NCBI RefSeq assembly: GCF_017810075.1
Contig: NZ_JADNYK010000004.1
Span: forward strand, 558,001-622,000
Direction of reading: 5' to 3'
Origin: Pseudozobellia sp. WGM2
GTDB taxonomy: Bacteria > Bacteroidota > Bacteroidia > Flavobacteriales > Flavobacteriaceae
DNA: 64,000 nt
Shown here in pieces: positions 36,388 through 45,682 of the stretch. Positions within the stretch are counted from its first letter, which is position 1, and each line of letters begins with the position of its first letter. Under the pieces are notes generated by a model. That model had not been told where the DNA came from, searched no databases, and was given only the letters and a program-made list of their open reading frames with translations. Position numbers and translations under genes: made by a program.

Positions 36388-37367
36388 TAACTAGGATTAT
36401 ATTGTAAGTCATATTCTCTTAAAACGGTAGCTTGGTCTAAACTAGTAGTGACATAAGGAAGAAACTTTTCAACGACTGCCTTAATCATATTGACTGGAAC
36501 TGCATTTCCTGCTTGTTTTTTTGCTTGGGCATCACTTACAACAATCTTGTACCAATCAGGAAAGCCTTGAAGTCTAAACATTTCTCTTGGTGTCAATCGT
36601 CGTTCGCCATTTACTAAAAGATAATTATGTGATGCACCTGAACGAAGTGCGCAAGAATAAGGGTACGAACAAATATTACCCGATTTATTTTCGTGCCAAA
36701 TTGAAGGATAAAAAGAAGATTTGTGTTTGTCCATCCTCTTTTGTTTTATATAATTAGATGCGAAATATTTCTCATCGACTTTATTTTCTAAAATTTCTGT
36801 AAGTGCCTTATATGGTTTTTCTGGACTTGGGAAAGTGAACATTATCGGGTCACGATGTCCAACAATCACAACTCGCTCACGTTTTTGTGGCAATCCATAA
36901 TCTAAAGCGTTCAAAACGCTATATTGAACTTGATAACCTAAATCTTTCAAAGATTGAACGATTACTTTCAAGGTTTTTCCTTGGTCGTGTCCAACGAGCT
37001 GTTTTACATTTTCCAAAATAAATGCTTTTGGCCGTTTTTCTTTTAGTATTCTGGCAATGTCAAAAAACAATGTTCCTCTTGTGTCCTCCAATCCCTTCAT
37101 TTGTCCAATAATACTAAAAGGTTGGCAGGGAAATCCAGCAAAAAGTATGTCATGGTCTGGTATTTTCTTTTCGTCAACTTTGGTAATGTCGCCAAAAGGT
37201 TTATCGCCGAAATTGGCTTCATAACTTTCTTGAGCATATTTGTCGATATCGGATGAAAACACACATTCAGGTTGAACACCATTTTCTTCACAAGCCGCTT
37301 CAAAAGCTACTCGGAAACCACCAATTCCACAAAAAAGGTCTATAAATTTTAGTTTTTCTTTGTACAT
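36387..37367 (-). CDS. DNA (cytosine-5) methyltransferase
   Basis: 326 residues. Motif I FIDLFCGIGGF, motif IV with catalytic Cys GFPCQPFS, motif VI ENVKQL, motif VIII PQKRERVVIV and motif X-like AGNAVPVNM. It transfers a methyl group from S-adenosylmethionine to C5 of cytosine and protects the genome from the co-encoded nuclease. The target-recognition region lies at about residues 200-280 and gives no readable sequence specificity. It is the first gene of the RM operon; the overlap favours making methylase first. Confidence 0.93.
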   Translation of the reverse strand: MYKEKLKFIDLFCGIGGFRVAFEAACEENGVQPECVFSSDIDKYAQESYEANFGDKPFGDITKVDEKKIPDHDILFAGFPCQPFSIIGQMKGLEDTRGTLFFDIARILKEKRPKAFILENVKQLVGHDQGKTLKVIVQSLKDLGYQVQYSVLNALDYGLPQKRERVVIVGHRDPIMFTFPSPEKPYKALTEILENKVDEKYFASNYIKQKRMDKHKSSFYPSIWHENKSGNICSYPYSCALRSGASHNYLLVNGERRLTPREMFRLQGFPDWYKIVVSDAQAKKQAGNAVPVNMIKAVVEKFLPYVTTSLDQATVLREYDLQYNPS

Positions 37368-37596
37368 ATTGTAAAATTAAGTATCTATTCCAAAACTTGG
37401 TGAAATTCCAAACATTTAATTCTCATCTGAATGCTAATCACATCTCATATAACACATAAACGCATAGAGCTCCCCAATATCTATACGACTTATTTTCAAT
37501 ATTTTAAAATTTCAAACTCAGATAAATAGTATATCAAACACCATTATTAGCTACATCTATTAGATGGCTATCCCACTAAAAAAATACCCAAAACCG

Positions 37597-39222
37597 CTAA
37601 TCTAAATGAGGCAGCTTAAAATGGTCTAAGGGGCTGGGTTGCTTCATCATCTTTTCAATGGCCTCAGTCGTTCTAGGCGCCATTGCCGAGAGATTGACAG
37701 GGCCTTCATCCGTTATTAAAATATCGTCTTCTATACGTACGGCAATGCCCCACCACTTTTGATCACAATCGCTGCCCTCGGGTATATAAATGCCCGGTTC
37801 TACCGTAATCACCGTATTGGGCTTAAAGGCTTGATACGTGCCCTTATCATGAACATCGAGCCCGAGGTAATGCGAAGTACCATGCGGAAAATAAGTTCGG
37901 GCATCTTCCTCTTTTGAAATGACCCCCAATTTCATCAGGCCTTCGGTCACTAATCTGCTGGCAACCCGACCCGGAGCCTGAAAAGGGGCCCCGACAACAC
38001 TGGCCTTTATCCCTGCTTCCTGTGCCTCATAGACAATATCATAAATCTGCTTCTGCTCTTTCGAAAATTTACCGTTTGCCGGTATCGTTCTCGTCACATC
38101 GGCGGTATACCCATGGTATTCCGCACCTAGATCCATCAACACCAGTTCATCACCCACCTCGGGTTTGTTGTTCTCTATATAATGTAAAATACACCCGTTG
38201 TTGCCACCGCCAACAATGGAAGGGTAGCCCTCATACTCTGCACCATACTTTTTATAAACATACTCATGAACGCCCTGAATTTCGGTTTCCGACATATTCG
38301 GGTGCATCGCTTTCATCACCTCGACCTGACCGACTGCAGATATCTCGATGGCCTTTTTCAACAAAACCATCTCTTCTTCGGTTTTTGTTTCCCGAAGGGT
38401 GGCCATAATTTCCCCTAAAATGACCGAGTTTAGGTTATTCGCTGCCAATTTAAGGGAGACTTTTTCTTTGATATCACTTCGCAACTTATCGTCGGGGGCA
38501 TCAACAAACCCTTTAAGAAGTTCATCTTCTTTAAGACTTTCATCCCTACTCATATATCGCCCTAAAATTTGGGCCACATTGGCACTGTTTTCCACTTCGG
38601 TAGATTTTATCATCGAATACAACTGTTGTTTCGTAGCATCGTAATCGGCAGGGTAATTGGCTTTTTTCTTAAAGCTTTTGATCAAGCTGAACAAATCGGC
38701 TTCATCTCTCGAGTCGCGAACGTCATTTTTAAAATCAAAGAATAATACATTCTCGAAACCTTGAAGATTTAAGTCGAGTTTTGAGAATTCGCTACCATTG
38801 TACACCGTCGTAAAGCCCAATCGTTCTTTTGCGCCTTCGATACCGAGGCGTTTGCCGTTCCACTGCTCGGCTCTAGGGTCTCTTTCTTGCACATACAATA
38901 TTTCATCGTACTCCTCACCGGCATCTGAATATTGGGTTTCCGAAAAAATGAGCAACACCGAATTGGGTTCGTTGTACCCTGTCAAATAGTAAAAATCGGG
39001 GTCTTGGTGGTAGATGTAGTCGACATCATTCGCGCGGTTTCTAACCGGGTTGGCAAAAAAAACGGCCACGCTATTGCCGGGCATCATTTTACGAACGGCT
39101 TCCCTTCTTCCCTCATGAAATTCCGCCGATAAATAATCCTTAGGAATATCCTGGGCCTTGCTCGTTACACAGATAAAGAGCATCGTTAACACTCCAAAAA
39201 CCGTTCTTATCCTTTTCCTCAT
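37597..39222 (-). CDS. pepP: Secreted aminopeptidase P (Xaa-Pro)
   Basis: 541 residues. Signal peptide MRKRIRTVFGVLTMLFICVT then SKAQ. The N-terminal creatinase-like domain is followed by the pita-bread metallopeptidase domain with metal ligands in LVLMDLGAEYHGYTADVTRT, HGTSHYLGLDVHD, VITVEPGIYIP and IAVRIEDDILIT. It removes the first residue before proline; the signal places it in the periplasm. Core gene bordering the variable island on its right side. Transcribed away from gcvT. Confidence 0.92.
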   Translation of the reverse strand: MRKRIRTVFGVLTMLFICVTSKAQDIPKDYLSAEFHEGRREAVRKMMPGNSVAVFFANPVRNRANDVDYIYHQDPDFYYLTGYNEPNSVLLIFSETQYSDAGEEYDEILYVQERDPRAEQWNGKRLGIEGAKERLGFTTVYNGSEFSKLDLNLQGFENVLFFDFKNDVRDSRDEADLFSLIKSFKKKANYPADYDATKQQLYSMIKSTEVENSANVAQILGRYMSRDESLKEDELLKGFVDAPDDKLRSDIKEKVSLKLAANNLNSVILGEIMATLRETKTEEEMVLLKKAIEISAVGQVEVMKAMHPNMSETEIQGVHEYVYKKYGAEYEGYPSIVGGGNNGCILHYIENNKPEVGDELVLMDLGAEYHGYTADVTRTIPANGKFSKEQKQIYDIVYEAQEAGIKASVVGAPFQAPGRVASRLVTEGLMKLGVISKEEDARTYFPHGTSHYLGLDVHDKGTYQAFKPNTVITVEPGIYIPEGSDCDQKWWGIAVRIEDDILITDEGPVNLSAMAPRTTEAIEKMMKQPSPLDHFKLPHLD

Positions 39223-39292
39223 AATTTAAATTTTCGTGAATGGAATACAAGATAACCATTTCAAATATTATGCTAAACATAACTATTCGCAA

Positions 39293-39324
39293 TTGTACTA
39301 TACTTAATAAATTCAATAGATTTG
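39293..39324 (+). promoter_or_regulatory. Promoter of gcvT
   Basis: TTG (39293-39295), 21-base spacer, TAGATTTG (39317-39324). This fits the Bacteroidota consensus TTG / TAnnTTTG. The gcvT ATG is at 39348. Confidence 0.65.
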
Positions 39325-39347
39325 CACCATTCTAATATAAAATTACG

Positions 39348-40436
39348 ATGAAAAATACCGCTCTCACACAAACTCACATTGCCCTAGGCGCAAAAATGGT
39401 TCCCTTCGCTGGCTATAACATGCCGGTGTCGTACGAAGGCGTGAATATAGAGCACGAAACCGTTCGCAAAGGGGTCGGTGTGTTCGATGTAAGCCATATG
39501 GGCGAATTTTTGATCGAGGGGCCAAATGCCCTGAAACTTATACAGAAAGTCAGTTCGAACGACGCTTCTAAATTAGCATTGGGCAAGGCCCAATACAGCT
39601 GTCTACCTAACGAGACCGGCGGTATCGTCGATGATTTAATCGTTTACCGCGTAAAAGACAAAACCTATCTGTTGGTCGTCAACGCATCGAATATCGATAA
39701 AGATTGGCAGCACATTGCGAACTACAACAAAGAAATAGGTGCAGAAATGCGCAACATCTCTGACGGATTTTCACTTTTGGCCATTCAAGGGCCTAAAGCT
39801 GTAGAGGCCATGCAATCTTTAACTTCCGTAGACCTTTCGGCCATTAAGTTCTACCATTTTGAGGTAGCCGATTTTGCGGGTATAGAACACGTGATTATTT
39901 CCGCCACCGGATATACGGGTTCGGGAGGAATTGAAATTTACTGCAAAAACAGTGAGGTGCAGCAAGTGTGGGACAAGGTATTTGAAGCCGGAAAAGAGTT
40001 TGGTATCAAACCTATCGGTCTGGCAGCCCGTGACACCCTTAGACTAGAGATGGGTTACTGTCTTTATGGTAATGATATCGATGACTCAACTTCACCTATC
40101 GAGGCAGGCTTGGGGTGGATCACAAAGTTCACTAAAGATTTTGTGAACAGTGATGCTTTGGCAAAAGAGAAGGAAGCGGGACCTCAGCGTAAACTCATTG
40201 CCTTTGAATTGGATGAGCGGGGCATACCCAGAAACGGATATGATATTGTTGATGATGCCGGAGAAAAAATAGGCATCGTTACCTCAGGCACCATGTCACC
40301 CTCACTGAACAAAGGTATTGGCTTGGGCTACGTACCCACCGACATTTCAACGGTCGGTAACAGTATCAACATACAAATAAGAAAAAAAGCAGTACCCGCA
40401 ACTATTGTAAAACTACCCTTCTACACTACTAAATGA
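39348..40436 (+). CDS. gcvT: Aminomethyltransferase (glycine cleavage T protein)
   Basis: 362 residues, full length. [12 protein letters not shown] near the start, [12 protein letters not shown] (containing the folate-site Asp), [14 protein letters not shown] and [13 protein letters not shown] match T proteins. It moves the aminomethyl carbon to tetrahydrofolate in glycine cleavage; gcvH and gcvP are elsewhere. The stop overlaps the ATG of the glutaminase gene by 4 bases, so the two are coupled. Confidence 0.95.
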   Translation: MKNTALTQTHIALGAKMVPFAGYNMPVSYEGVNIEHETVRKGVGVFDVSHMGEFLIEGPNALKLIQKVSSNDASKLALGKAQYSCLPNETGGIVDDLIVYRVKDKTYLLVVNASNIDKDWQHIANYNKEIGAEMRNISDGFSLLAIQGPKAVEAMQSLTSVDLSAIKFYHFEVADFAGIEHVIISATGYTGSGGIEIYCKNSEVQQVWDKVFEAGKEFGIKPIGLAARDTLRLEMGYCLYGNDIDDSTSPIEAGLGWITKFTKDFVNSDALAKEKEAGPQRKLIAFELDERGIPRNGYDIVDDAGEKIGIVTSGTMSPSLNKGIGLGYVPTDISTVGNSINIQIRKKAVPATIVKLPFYTTK

Positions 40437-41347
40437 TAGACTTTCAAACGGTTTTAGATACCATACACCAAGAAATAGGTAGTCGTAAAGAGTGGGGAAA
40501 TGTTGCGGCCTATATACCTGAACTCGCCGATATCGACAACAATAAATTCGGTATTCATCTAATAGACTTCAATCGGAAAAATTATTCCATCGGCGATTCA
40601 AATGAATCATTTTCGATTCAGAGTATTTCTAAAGTATTGACCCTTGCCATGGCCCTGGGCCTTGTAGGGGAAGATTTATGGAGAAGGGTCGATGTAGAGC
40701 CTTCGGGCGATCCGTTTAACCATCTTTCGCTTTTAGAACAGGAAAACGGAATTCCCAGAAATCCGTTGATCAACGCTGGTGCCTTAGTGGTAGCCGATGT
40801 ACTGGTCTCTCGTCTGAAAAATCCGAAAGAAGAATTCTTGGCGTTTATTCGAAAAATATCAAATGACCCTTCTATAAAGTACGATGAACAGGTTGCCTTG
40901 TCCGAAAAGAATACGGGCTTTCGAAATTATGCGGCTGCCAATCTTCTCAAATCGTACGGCAACCTTAGTAACGATGTCGATGTCGTTCTAGACTTTTATT
41001 TTCATCAATGTTCGATTGCCATGAACTGTGCCCAGTTGGCAAAGACCTTTTTTCTTTTTATCAACCGTGGCAATTGCATGCAAGAACAAACGTATTTAAA
41101 CGTCAATCAAGCCAAAAGAATCAACGCCCTAATGCTGACCTGTGGTTTTTACGACGAGGCCGGAGAATTTGCTTTTGAGGTGGGGTTGCCCGGAAAAAGT
41201 GGTGTCGGTGGCGGAATCGTGGCTTTGTTACCGAATGAATTTTGCGTGGCCACTTGGTCACCTGGTCTGAATAAAAAAGGAAATTCAAAGTTGGGGATGG
41301 AAGCACTGGAGAAATTAACCTCCGATACCGATCTATCTATATTTTAA
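40433..41347 (+). CDS. glsA: Glutaminase A
   Basis: 304 residues, beta-lactamase-like serine glutaminase. Catalytic SIQSISKVL (S-x-x-K); [13 protein letters not shown] and the Gly-rich [11 protein letters not shown] block match. It deaminates glutamine to glutamate plus ammonia. Overlaps gcvT by 4 bases (ATGA), so it is co-transcribed with the glycine-cleavage gene and the SDR downstream. Confidence 0.95.
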   Translation: MIDFQTVLDTIHQEIGSRKEWGNVAAYIPELADIDNNKFGIHLIDFNRKNYSIGDSNESFSIQSISKVLTLAMALGLVGEDLWRRVDVEPSGDPFNHLSLLEQENGIPRNPLINAGALVVADVLVSRLKNPKEEFLAFIRKISNDPSIKYDEQVALSEKNTGFRNYAAANLLKSYGNLSNDVDVVLDFYFHQCSIAMNCAQLAKTFFLFINRGNCMQEQTYLNVNQAKRINALMLTCGFYDEAGEFAFEVGLPGKSGVGGGIVALLPNEFCVATWSPGLNKKGNSKLGMEALEKLTSDTDLSIF

Positions 41348-41348
41348 T

Positions 41349-42170
41349 TTGGAGAACAAGAAAATTCTAATCCTAGGAGGAAGTGGTTTTTTGGGCAACG
41401 CTATCTATAAAGAGCTTTGCAATTATTTTGATACCTATGGAACCTATTTTAATGCTAGACGTTCCTTTGAAGGAAATCAACAGTTTTTCAAGTACGATTT
41501 AGAAGAAGATGATGTTTTCGAAATCTTAGAGCAGGTACGACCACAAATTATAATCTCGGCGCTACGCGGAAACTTCGCCGCTCAAATTCAGGCCCATCAG
41601 CATATCGTTGAATACCTGAACAACAACCAGTGTACACTCTATTTCTTATCCTCTGCCAACGTTTTTGATGCCTATAGAAAATATCCTTCCTATGAAAATG
41701 ATAAAACCTTATCGGAAAGCGTTTATGGCCGGTTGAAAATAAAGATAGAAAACATGCTGCTGAGACTTCCGCAGAAAAAAATGGGAATTTTAAGGGTTCC
41801 CATGGTCTTCGGCAATGGGTCTCCGAGAATAAAAGACATCAAAAAGTACATTTGGGAGAATGAGCCCGTTGAAGTTTTTCCTAACCTGATTTTGAACGTG
41901 ACCAATGACGATAAATTGACCCAACAGATACACTACCTTATAAATAGAAATAAAACCGGTATTTTTCATTTGGGAAGTAACGATTTGGTACATCATGAAG
42001 ACTTTATCAAAGAAGTCGTAGACCGAATAGGCAATTTTAACCCTATCTATAAGCGTGTTTTCACTACCAATGAAGAGCGGTATTTAGCCGTATTGCCCAA
42101 GGATAATAAACTGCCCAAGAATTTACAGGTTACCTACCAAGACATTATTGACCACCATATCATGAGCTAG
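41349..42170 (+). CDS. NAD(P)-binding epimerase/dehydratase-like protein
   Basis: 273 residues; the start is TTG at 41349, one base after the glsA stop, so it is the third gene of the operon. The Rossmann motif ILGGSGFLGNAIYKEL opens the protein, FLSSANVFDAYRKYPS has an S-x-x-Y-like part, and VYGRLKIKIENMLLRL gives YxxxK. This is the extended SDR/RmlD fold. No specific substrate can be named. TTG start use is unusual; later ATG codons would cut the NAD loop, so TTG is preferred. Confidence 0.8.
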   Translation: MENKKILILGGSGFLGNAIYKELCNYFDTYGTYFNARRSFEGNQQFFKYDLEEDDVFEILEQVRPQIIISALRGNFAAQIQAHQHIVEYLNNNQCTLYFLSSANVFDAYRKYPSYENDKTLSESVYGRLKIKIENMLLRLPQKKMGILRVPMVFGNGSPRIKDIKKYIWENEPVEVFPNLILNVTNDDKLTQQIHYLINRNKTGIFHLGSNDLVHHEDFIKEVVDRIGNFNPIYKRVFTTNEERYLAVLPKDNKLPKNLQVTYQDIIDHHIMS

Positions 42171-42246
42171 TAAAATAGCTAAAAGAAATTCGTATTGCAC
42201 CCTTGAAGGATTTTGAATTCCGTAACTTATTTGCAAACAAAGTACA

Positions 42247-42960
42247 ATGGAAAAGAAAGTCGATTTCAGTAACCTTAAAGCGGTATATGTCAATTGCACT
42301 CTGAAGAAATCACCTGATAAAAGTCACACCCAAGGTCTGATGAACGTATCTCAAGACATCATGAAAAAAGAAGGTGTTTCGGTCAAAAATATTAGGGCCG
42401 TAGACCATGATATAGCCTTTGGGGTGCAGCCCGATATGACGAAACATGGAGCAGATAGCGATACTTGGCCCGAGTTGTTCAAAACTATCTTCGATGCAGA
42501 TATATTGGTATTAGGTACGCCAATTTGGTTGGGCGAGCGCTCTTCGGTATGCTCTCAGGTAATCGAAAGACTGTATGCCATGTCAGGTAAACAGAACGAA
42601 AAGGGGCAGTATCTTTACTATGGTAAGGTTGGAGGCACTATAATCACGGGTAATGAAGACGGCGTAAAACATTGTGCCATGGGTATACTTTACTCTCTAC
42701 AACACTTGGGGTATTCCATACCTCCACAAGCGGACAGCGGCTGGCTGGGAGAAATCGGACCGGGACCCAGTTATTTAGACGAAGAGGCCGATGCACAGAA
42801 CAACGATTTCACCAATAGAAATACTACCTTCATGACCTACAATATGATGCATCTTGCCCAAATGCTCAAGGCCAACGGAGGCTACCCTAGTTATGGAAAC
42901 TCAAGGGAGCAGTGGGACAATGGCTCACGGTGGGGTTTTGAAAATCCGGAATATCGATAA
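42247..42960 (+). CDS. Flavodoxin-like NAD(P)H-dependent reductase
   Basis: 237 residues, FMN-reductase/WrbA superfamily. LKAVYVNCTLKKSPDKS gives the phosphate-binding start, ILVLGTPIWLGERSSVCSQV the isoalloxazine loop, and IITGNEDGVKHC the second FMN loop. It likely reduces flavin or quinone. Cytoplasmic; stands 24 bases before the pterin dehydratase gene and is probably read with it. Confidence 0.85.
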   Translation: MEKKVDFSNLKAVYVNCTLKKSPDKSHTQGLMNVSQDIMKKEGVSVKNIRAVDHDIAFGVQPDMTKHGADSDTWPELFKTIFDADILVLGTPIWLGERSSVCSQVIERLYAMSGKQNEKGQYLYYGKVGGTIITGNEDGVKHCAMGILYSLQHLGYSIPPQADSGWLGEIGPGPSYLDEEADAQNNDFTNRNTTFMTYNMMHLAQMLKANGGYPSYGNSREQWDNGSRWGFENPEYR

Positions 42961-42984
42961 GTATACTAATTTAATATAAAGAAG

Positions 42985-43272
42985 ATGAAAAAGTTTACCG
43001 AAAAAGAAATAGAAAAAAACTTGGAACAATTTGAGGGTTGGGAATATGTTGATGGGGCTATCGAAACCTCTTTTGAATTCAAGAATTTTAAAGAGGCCTT
43101 CTCTGTGATGACCAGAATTGCTTTCGAGTGTGAAGCCCAAGAACACCACCCAGATTGGCAAAATGTTTACAATACCTTGAACATTAGGCTAAATACACAC
43201 GATGCGGACGGAGTCACTGAAAAAGACTTCAAACTGGCTCAAAGTATTGAAGAGATTATAGAGAGTGATTAG
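42985..43272 (+). CDS. 4a-hydroxytetrahydrobiopterin dehydratase
   Basis: 95 residues, PCD/DCoH length. The conserved active site is in AQEHHPDWQNVYNTLNIRL (His-His-Pro-x-W) and the LNTHDADGVTEKDFKLAQ block follows. It dehydrates the carbinolamine formed by aromatic amino-acid hydroxylases. Other explanations are unlikely given the motifs. Confidence 0.95.
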   Translation: MKKFTEKEIEKNLEQFEGWEYVDGAIETSFEFKNFKEAFSVMTRIAFECEAQEHHPDWQNVYNTLNIRLNTHDADGVTEKDFKLAQSIEEIIESD

Positions 43273-43403
43273 TTCAACTAACGTACATTATTAGGTAAAT
43301 TGTATATATCTCCACCAGCAATTGTGATACCTAAAGTTTATTTGAAGTGTAGTCGAACATTTTTTTAAATTTGCCTTTGTTGAAATAAAAGTATTTGAGA
43401 ATT

Positions 43404-44114
43404 ATGGGAAGAGCTTTTGAATTTAGAAAGGCAAGAAAAATGAAACGTTGGTCTGCAATGTCCAAAGCCTTTACACGTATCGGCAAAGACATCGTAATGG
43501 CCGTAAAAGAAGGTGGCCCTGATCCAGATTCGAACTCAAAATTACGTGCCGTAATTCAAAACGCCAAGTCGGTGAATATGCCCAAAGACAATATCGAACG
43601 GGCAATTAAGAGAGCTTCCGATAAGAGTCTAGGCGACTATAAAGAAGTACTTTTTGAAGGTTATGCACCGCATGGCATTGCTATTCTTATCGAAACCGCT
43701 ACCGACAACAATACTCGAACCGTTGCCAATATTAGAAGCTATTTTAATAAGTGCGACGGCAACCTAGGTACCTCGGGATCTGTTGAGTTTATGTTCGACC
43801 ACACCTGTAACTTTCGTATTCCGGCAGAAGGCATCGACCACGAAGAGCTAGAACTTGAGATGATCGATTTCGGTGCAGAAGAGGTTTTTGTAGATGACGA
43901 CGGAATTTTAATCTACGCTCCCTTCGAGAGTTTTGGAGCCATTCAAAAAGAACTCGAAAACCGTAATATTGAAATTTTATCATCAGGTTTCGAACGAATA
44001 CCTCAAGTGACCAAACAACTTTCTGAAGAAGAGGCCGCCGACGTCGAAAAGCTTTTAGAAAAAATTGAAGAGGACGATGATGTGCAGAACGTGTACCACA
44101 CTATGCAGGAATAA
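43404..44114 (+). CDS. yebC: YebC/PmpR-family protein
   Basis: 236 residues from ATG 43404 (MGRAFEFRKARKMKRW); the frame from 43395 adds three residues and is not favoured. Typical blocks are GGPDPDSNSKLRAVIQNAKS, MPKDNIERAIKRAS and YEGYAPHG-type FEGYAPHGIAILIE. YebC proteins act in transcription control and, in recent work, in helping ribosomes through polyproline. It is the last core gene before the second integrative element. Confidence 0.93.
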   Translation: MGRAFEFRKARKMKRWSAMSKAFTRIGKDIVMAVKEGGPDPDSNSKLRAVIQNAKSVNMPKDNIERAIKRASDKSLGDYKEVLFEGYAPHGIAILIETATDNNTRTVANIRSYFNKCDGNLGTSGSVEFMFDHTCNFRIPAEGIDHEELELEMIDFGAEEVFVDDDGILIYAPFESFGAIQKELENRNIEILSSGFERIPQVTKQLSEEEAADVEKLLEKIEEDDDVQNVYHTMQE

Positions 44115-44194
44115 TCAGCCTTAAACCTTACACTTATTGCTATAACACTGTTTTTCAATAACTCATAAAAAGTTTATATTCCTTTATTTTTGTT

Positions 44195-44235
44195 TATATT
44201 TGATTAGGTTTCGAACTAATATCGAACTAATTAAA
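44195..44235 (+). promoter_or_regulatory. Integrase promoter and tandem repeat
   Basis: TATATTTG at 44195-44202 fits the -7 consensus. Just after it, TCGAACTAAT occurs twice in tandem (44211-44220 and 44222-44231), ending 4 bases before the recombinase ATG at 44236. The 10-bp direct repeat lies in the leader and could be an operator or part of the recombination region. Confidence 0.45.
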
Positions 44236-45426
44236 ATGAACCTTAATTTCTATCTTTCTTCTTACGTCAAGAAAAATGGCACGCAATTGATAAGGCTCAA
44301 GATGGAGACCTCTAACAGGGATGTGCAATATTTGGATTCGGGAATCTCCGTTAAAAGTACTCAGTGGGACGATAAAAGAAAAAAAATTAAGCGTCATCCC
44401 ATAGAGGAAAAATTAAACACCAGTTTAAACACCCTTTTGCTTTCACTTCAGAAACTGTATTATGAAAATGAGGGCATTTCAGCGAAAAGACTTCTTTTCC
44501 TTTACAAAAATGCCCAAAAGTACGGCTCCAGTTCCTTCTTGGATTTCTATCAACAGATAGTGGATGAGGCCAGGCTAAAAGGAAAAATACGTACGGCCAA
44601 TACCCAGCAGAAGTATATAAAAAAGTTGAAGGAGTTTGTAAGTCACGTTTCATTTTCAGATTTATCAGTTCAGTTTGCTAAAGATTATGAACAATGGATG
44701 CTTGAGAAAGGGAACAAAGTAAATACCGTTGCCTCCAACTTTAAATCGCTATATGCGGTTCTGAACAAGGCAGTTGCCATTGGCATCATCAAAACAAACC
44801 CAATAAAAGGATACCAAATTGTTACCGAGAATACGGAAAAGGAATCCCTTACATTCGGTGAAATTAGCAAGCTATCTGATTTAGAAATTCCAGCGCATCA
44901 CCAAGGGATGTCTAAGGCCAGGGATATGTTTTTATTTTCTTTTTTTACAGCCGGCATGCGCTTCTCCGACGTATGCCGACTCAAATGGGAAAATATCATC
45001 GGGAATGAGATTGTCTACACCATGGGAAAATCAAAAAGTCGTGCCGGTGCAAAAAGAACTTTACCAGTTACCCCTAAGGCAATCGATATAATAAAGAAAT
45101 ACAAAGGAAAGGATGAAACGTTCGTCTTCCCCCCACTCTATGGTATGGCAGACAAATCGGCAGAAGAAATTGAGCACCGACTGTATATTTCAAACAATGC
45201 TGCCAATCGGTCTTTAAGAATTGCATGCGAAAAGGCGGGCATCAAAAAACGGGTAAGTATGCATATGGCAAAACACTCGTTTGCCGACTTTGCGGTAAAA
45301 TCCAACACAGGAATACTGATGATTTCCAAACTTCTCGGACATACCAAATTAGCTACTACGCAGCACTATTTAAAAGATTTCTACCATAAGGAAGAAGCGG
45401 ATGAAATGAATCGATTGTTCGGATAG
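44236..45426 (+). CDS. Tyrosine recombinase with HxxK in place of HxxR
   Basis: 396 residues; ATG 44236 (MNLNFYLSSYVKKNGT) chosen over the frame start at 44200, which overlaps the promoter. An N-terminal arm-type domain (1-90), core-binding domain (about 95-205) and catalytic domain are seen. The GLR-type block is AGMRFSDVCRL with Arg present, LLGHTKLATTQHYL gives the His and Tyr. The usual HxxR reads HMAKHSFAD: Lys346 (AAA at 45271-45273) replaces the second catalytic Arg. The gene reads away from yebC into the accessory block. Activity may be reduced. Confidence 0.88.
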   Translation: MNLNFYLSSYVKKNGTQLIRLKMETSNRDVQYLDSGISVKSTQWDDKRKKIKRHPIEEKLNTSLNTLLLSLQKLYYENEGISAKRLLFLYKNAQKYGSSSFLDFYQQIVDEARLKGKIRTANTQQKYIKKLKEFVSHVSFSDLSVQFAKDYEQWMLEKGNKVNTVASNFKSLYAVLNKAVAIGIIKTNPIKGYQIVTENTEKESLTFGEISKLSDLEIPAHHQGMSKARDMFLFSFFTAGMRFSDVCRLKWENIIGNEIVYTMGKSKSRAGAKRTLPVTPKAIDIIKKYKGKDETFVFPPLYGMADKSAEEIEHRLYISNNAANRSLRIACEKAGIKKRVSMHMAKHSFADFAVKSNTGILMISKLLGHTKLATTQHYLKDFYHKEEADEMNRLFG

Positions 45427-45457
45427 CCATTCAATTGTAGCCTTACCTTTTTTAGAA

Positions 45458-45489
45458 ACTCTTTACAAAAGGTGCAATTTGTAAAGAGT
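45458..45489. repeat. lox-like site 1 (12-bp arms, 8-bp spacer)
   Basis: ACTCTTTACAAA (45458-45469), spacer AGGTGCAA (45470-45477), TTTGTAAAGAGT (45478-45489). The arms are perfect inverted repeats and are identical to those at 57129-57160. The distance from the recombinase stop is 31 bases. This geometry matches tyrosine-recombinase core sites such as lox or FRT. Confidence 0.7.
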
Positions 45490-45682
45490 ATAATTTAAAT
45501 TGAAGTATTTAAAAACAGTATTTTACTACAACTTCAATACTCTTATGCTTTGATGTAACTAATTACTTGTTGAAATTATTTACTTTTATATTTCAGCCTC
45601 TATTTAATGAAACATGCCATTCAAACCATTAATCGTACAGCATCGGCATTTGGATTAAAAGACCAACGATGTTAGGAACCGT

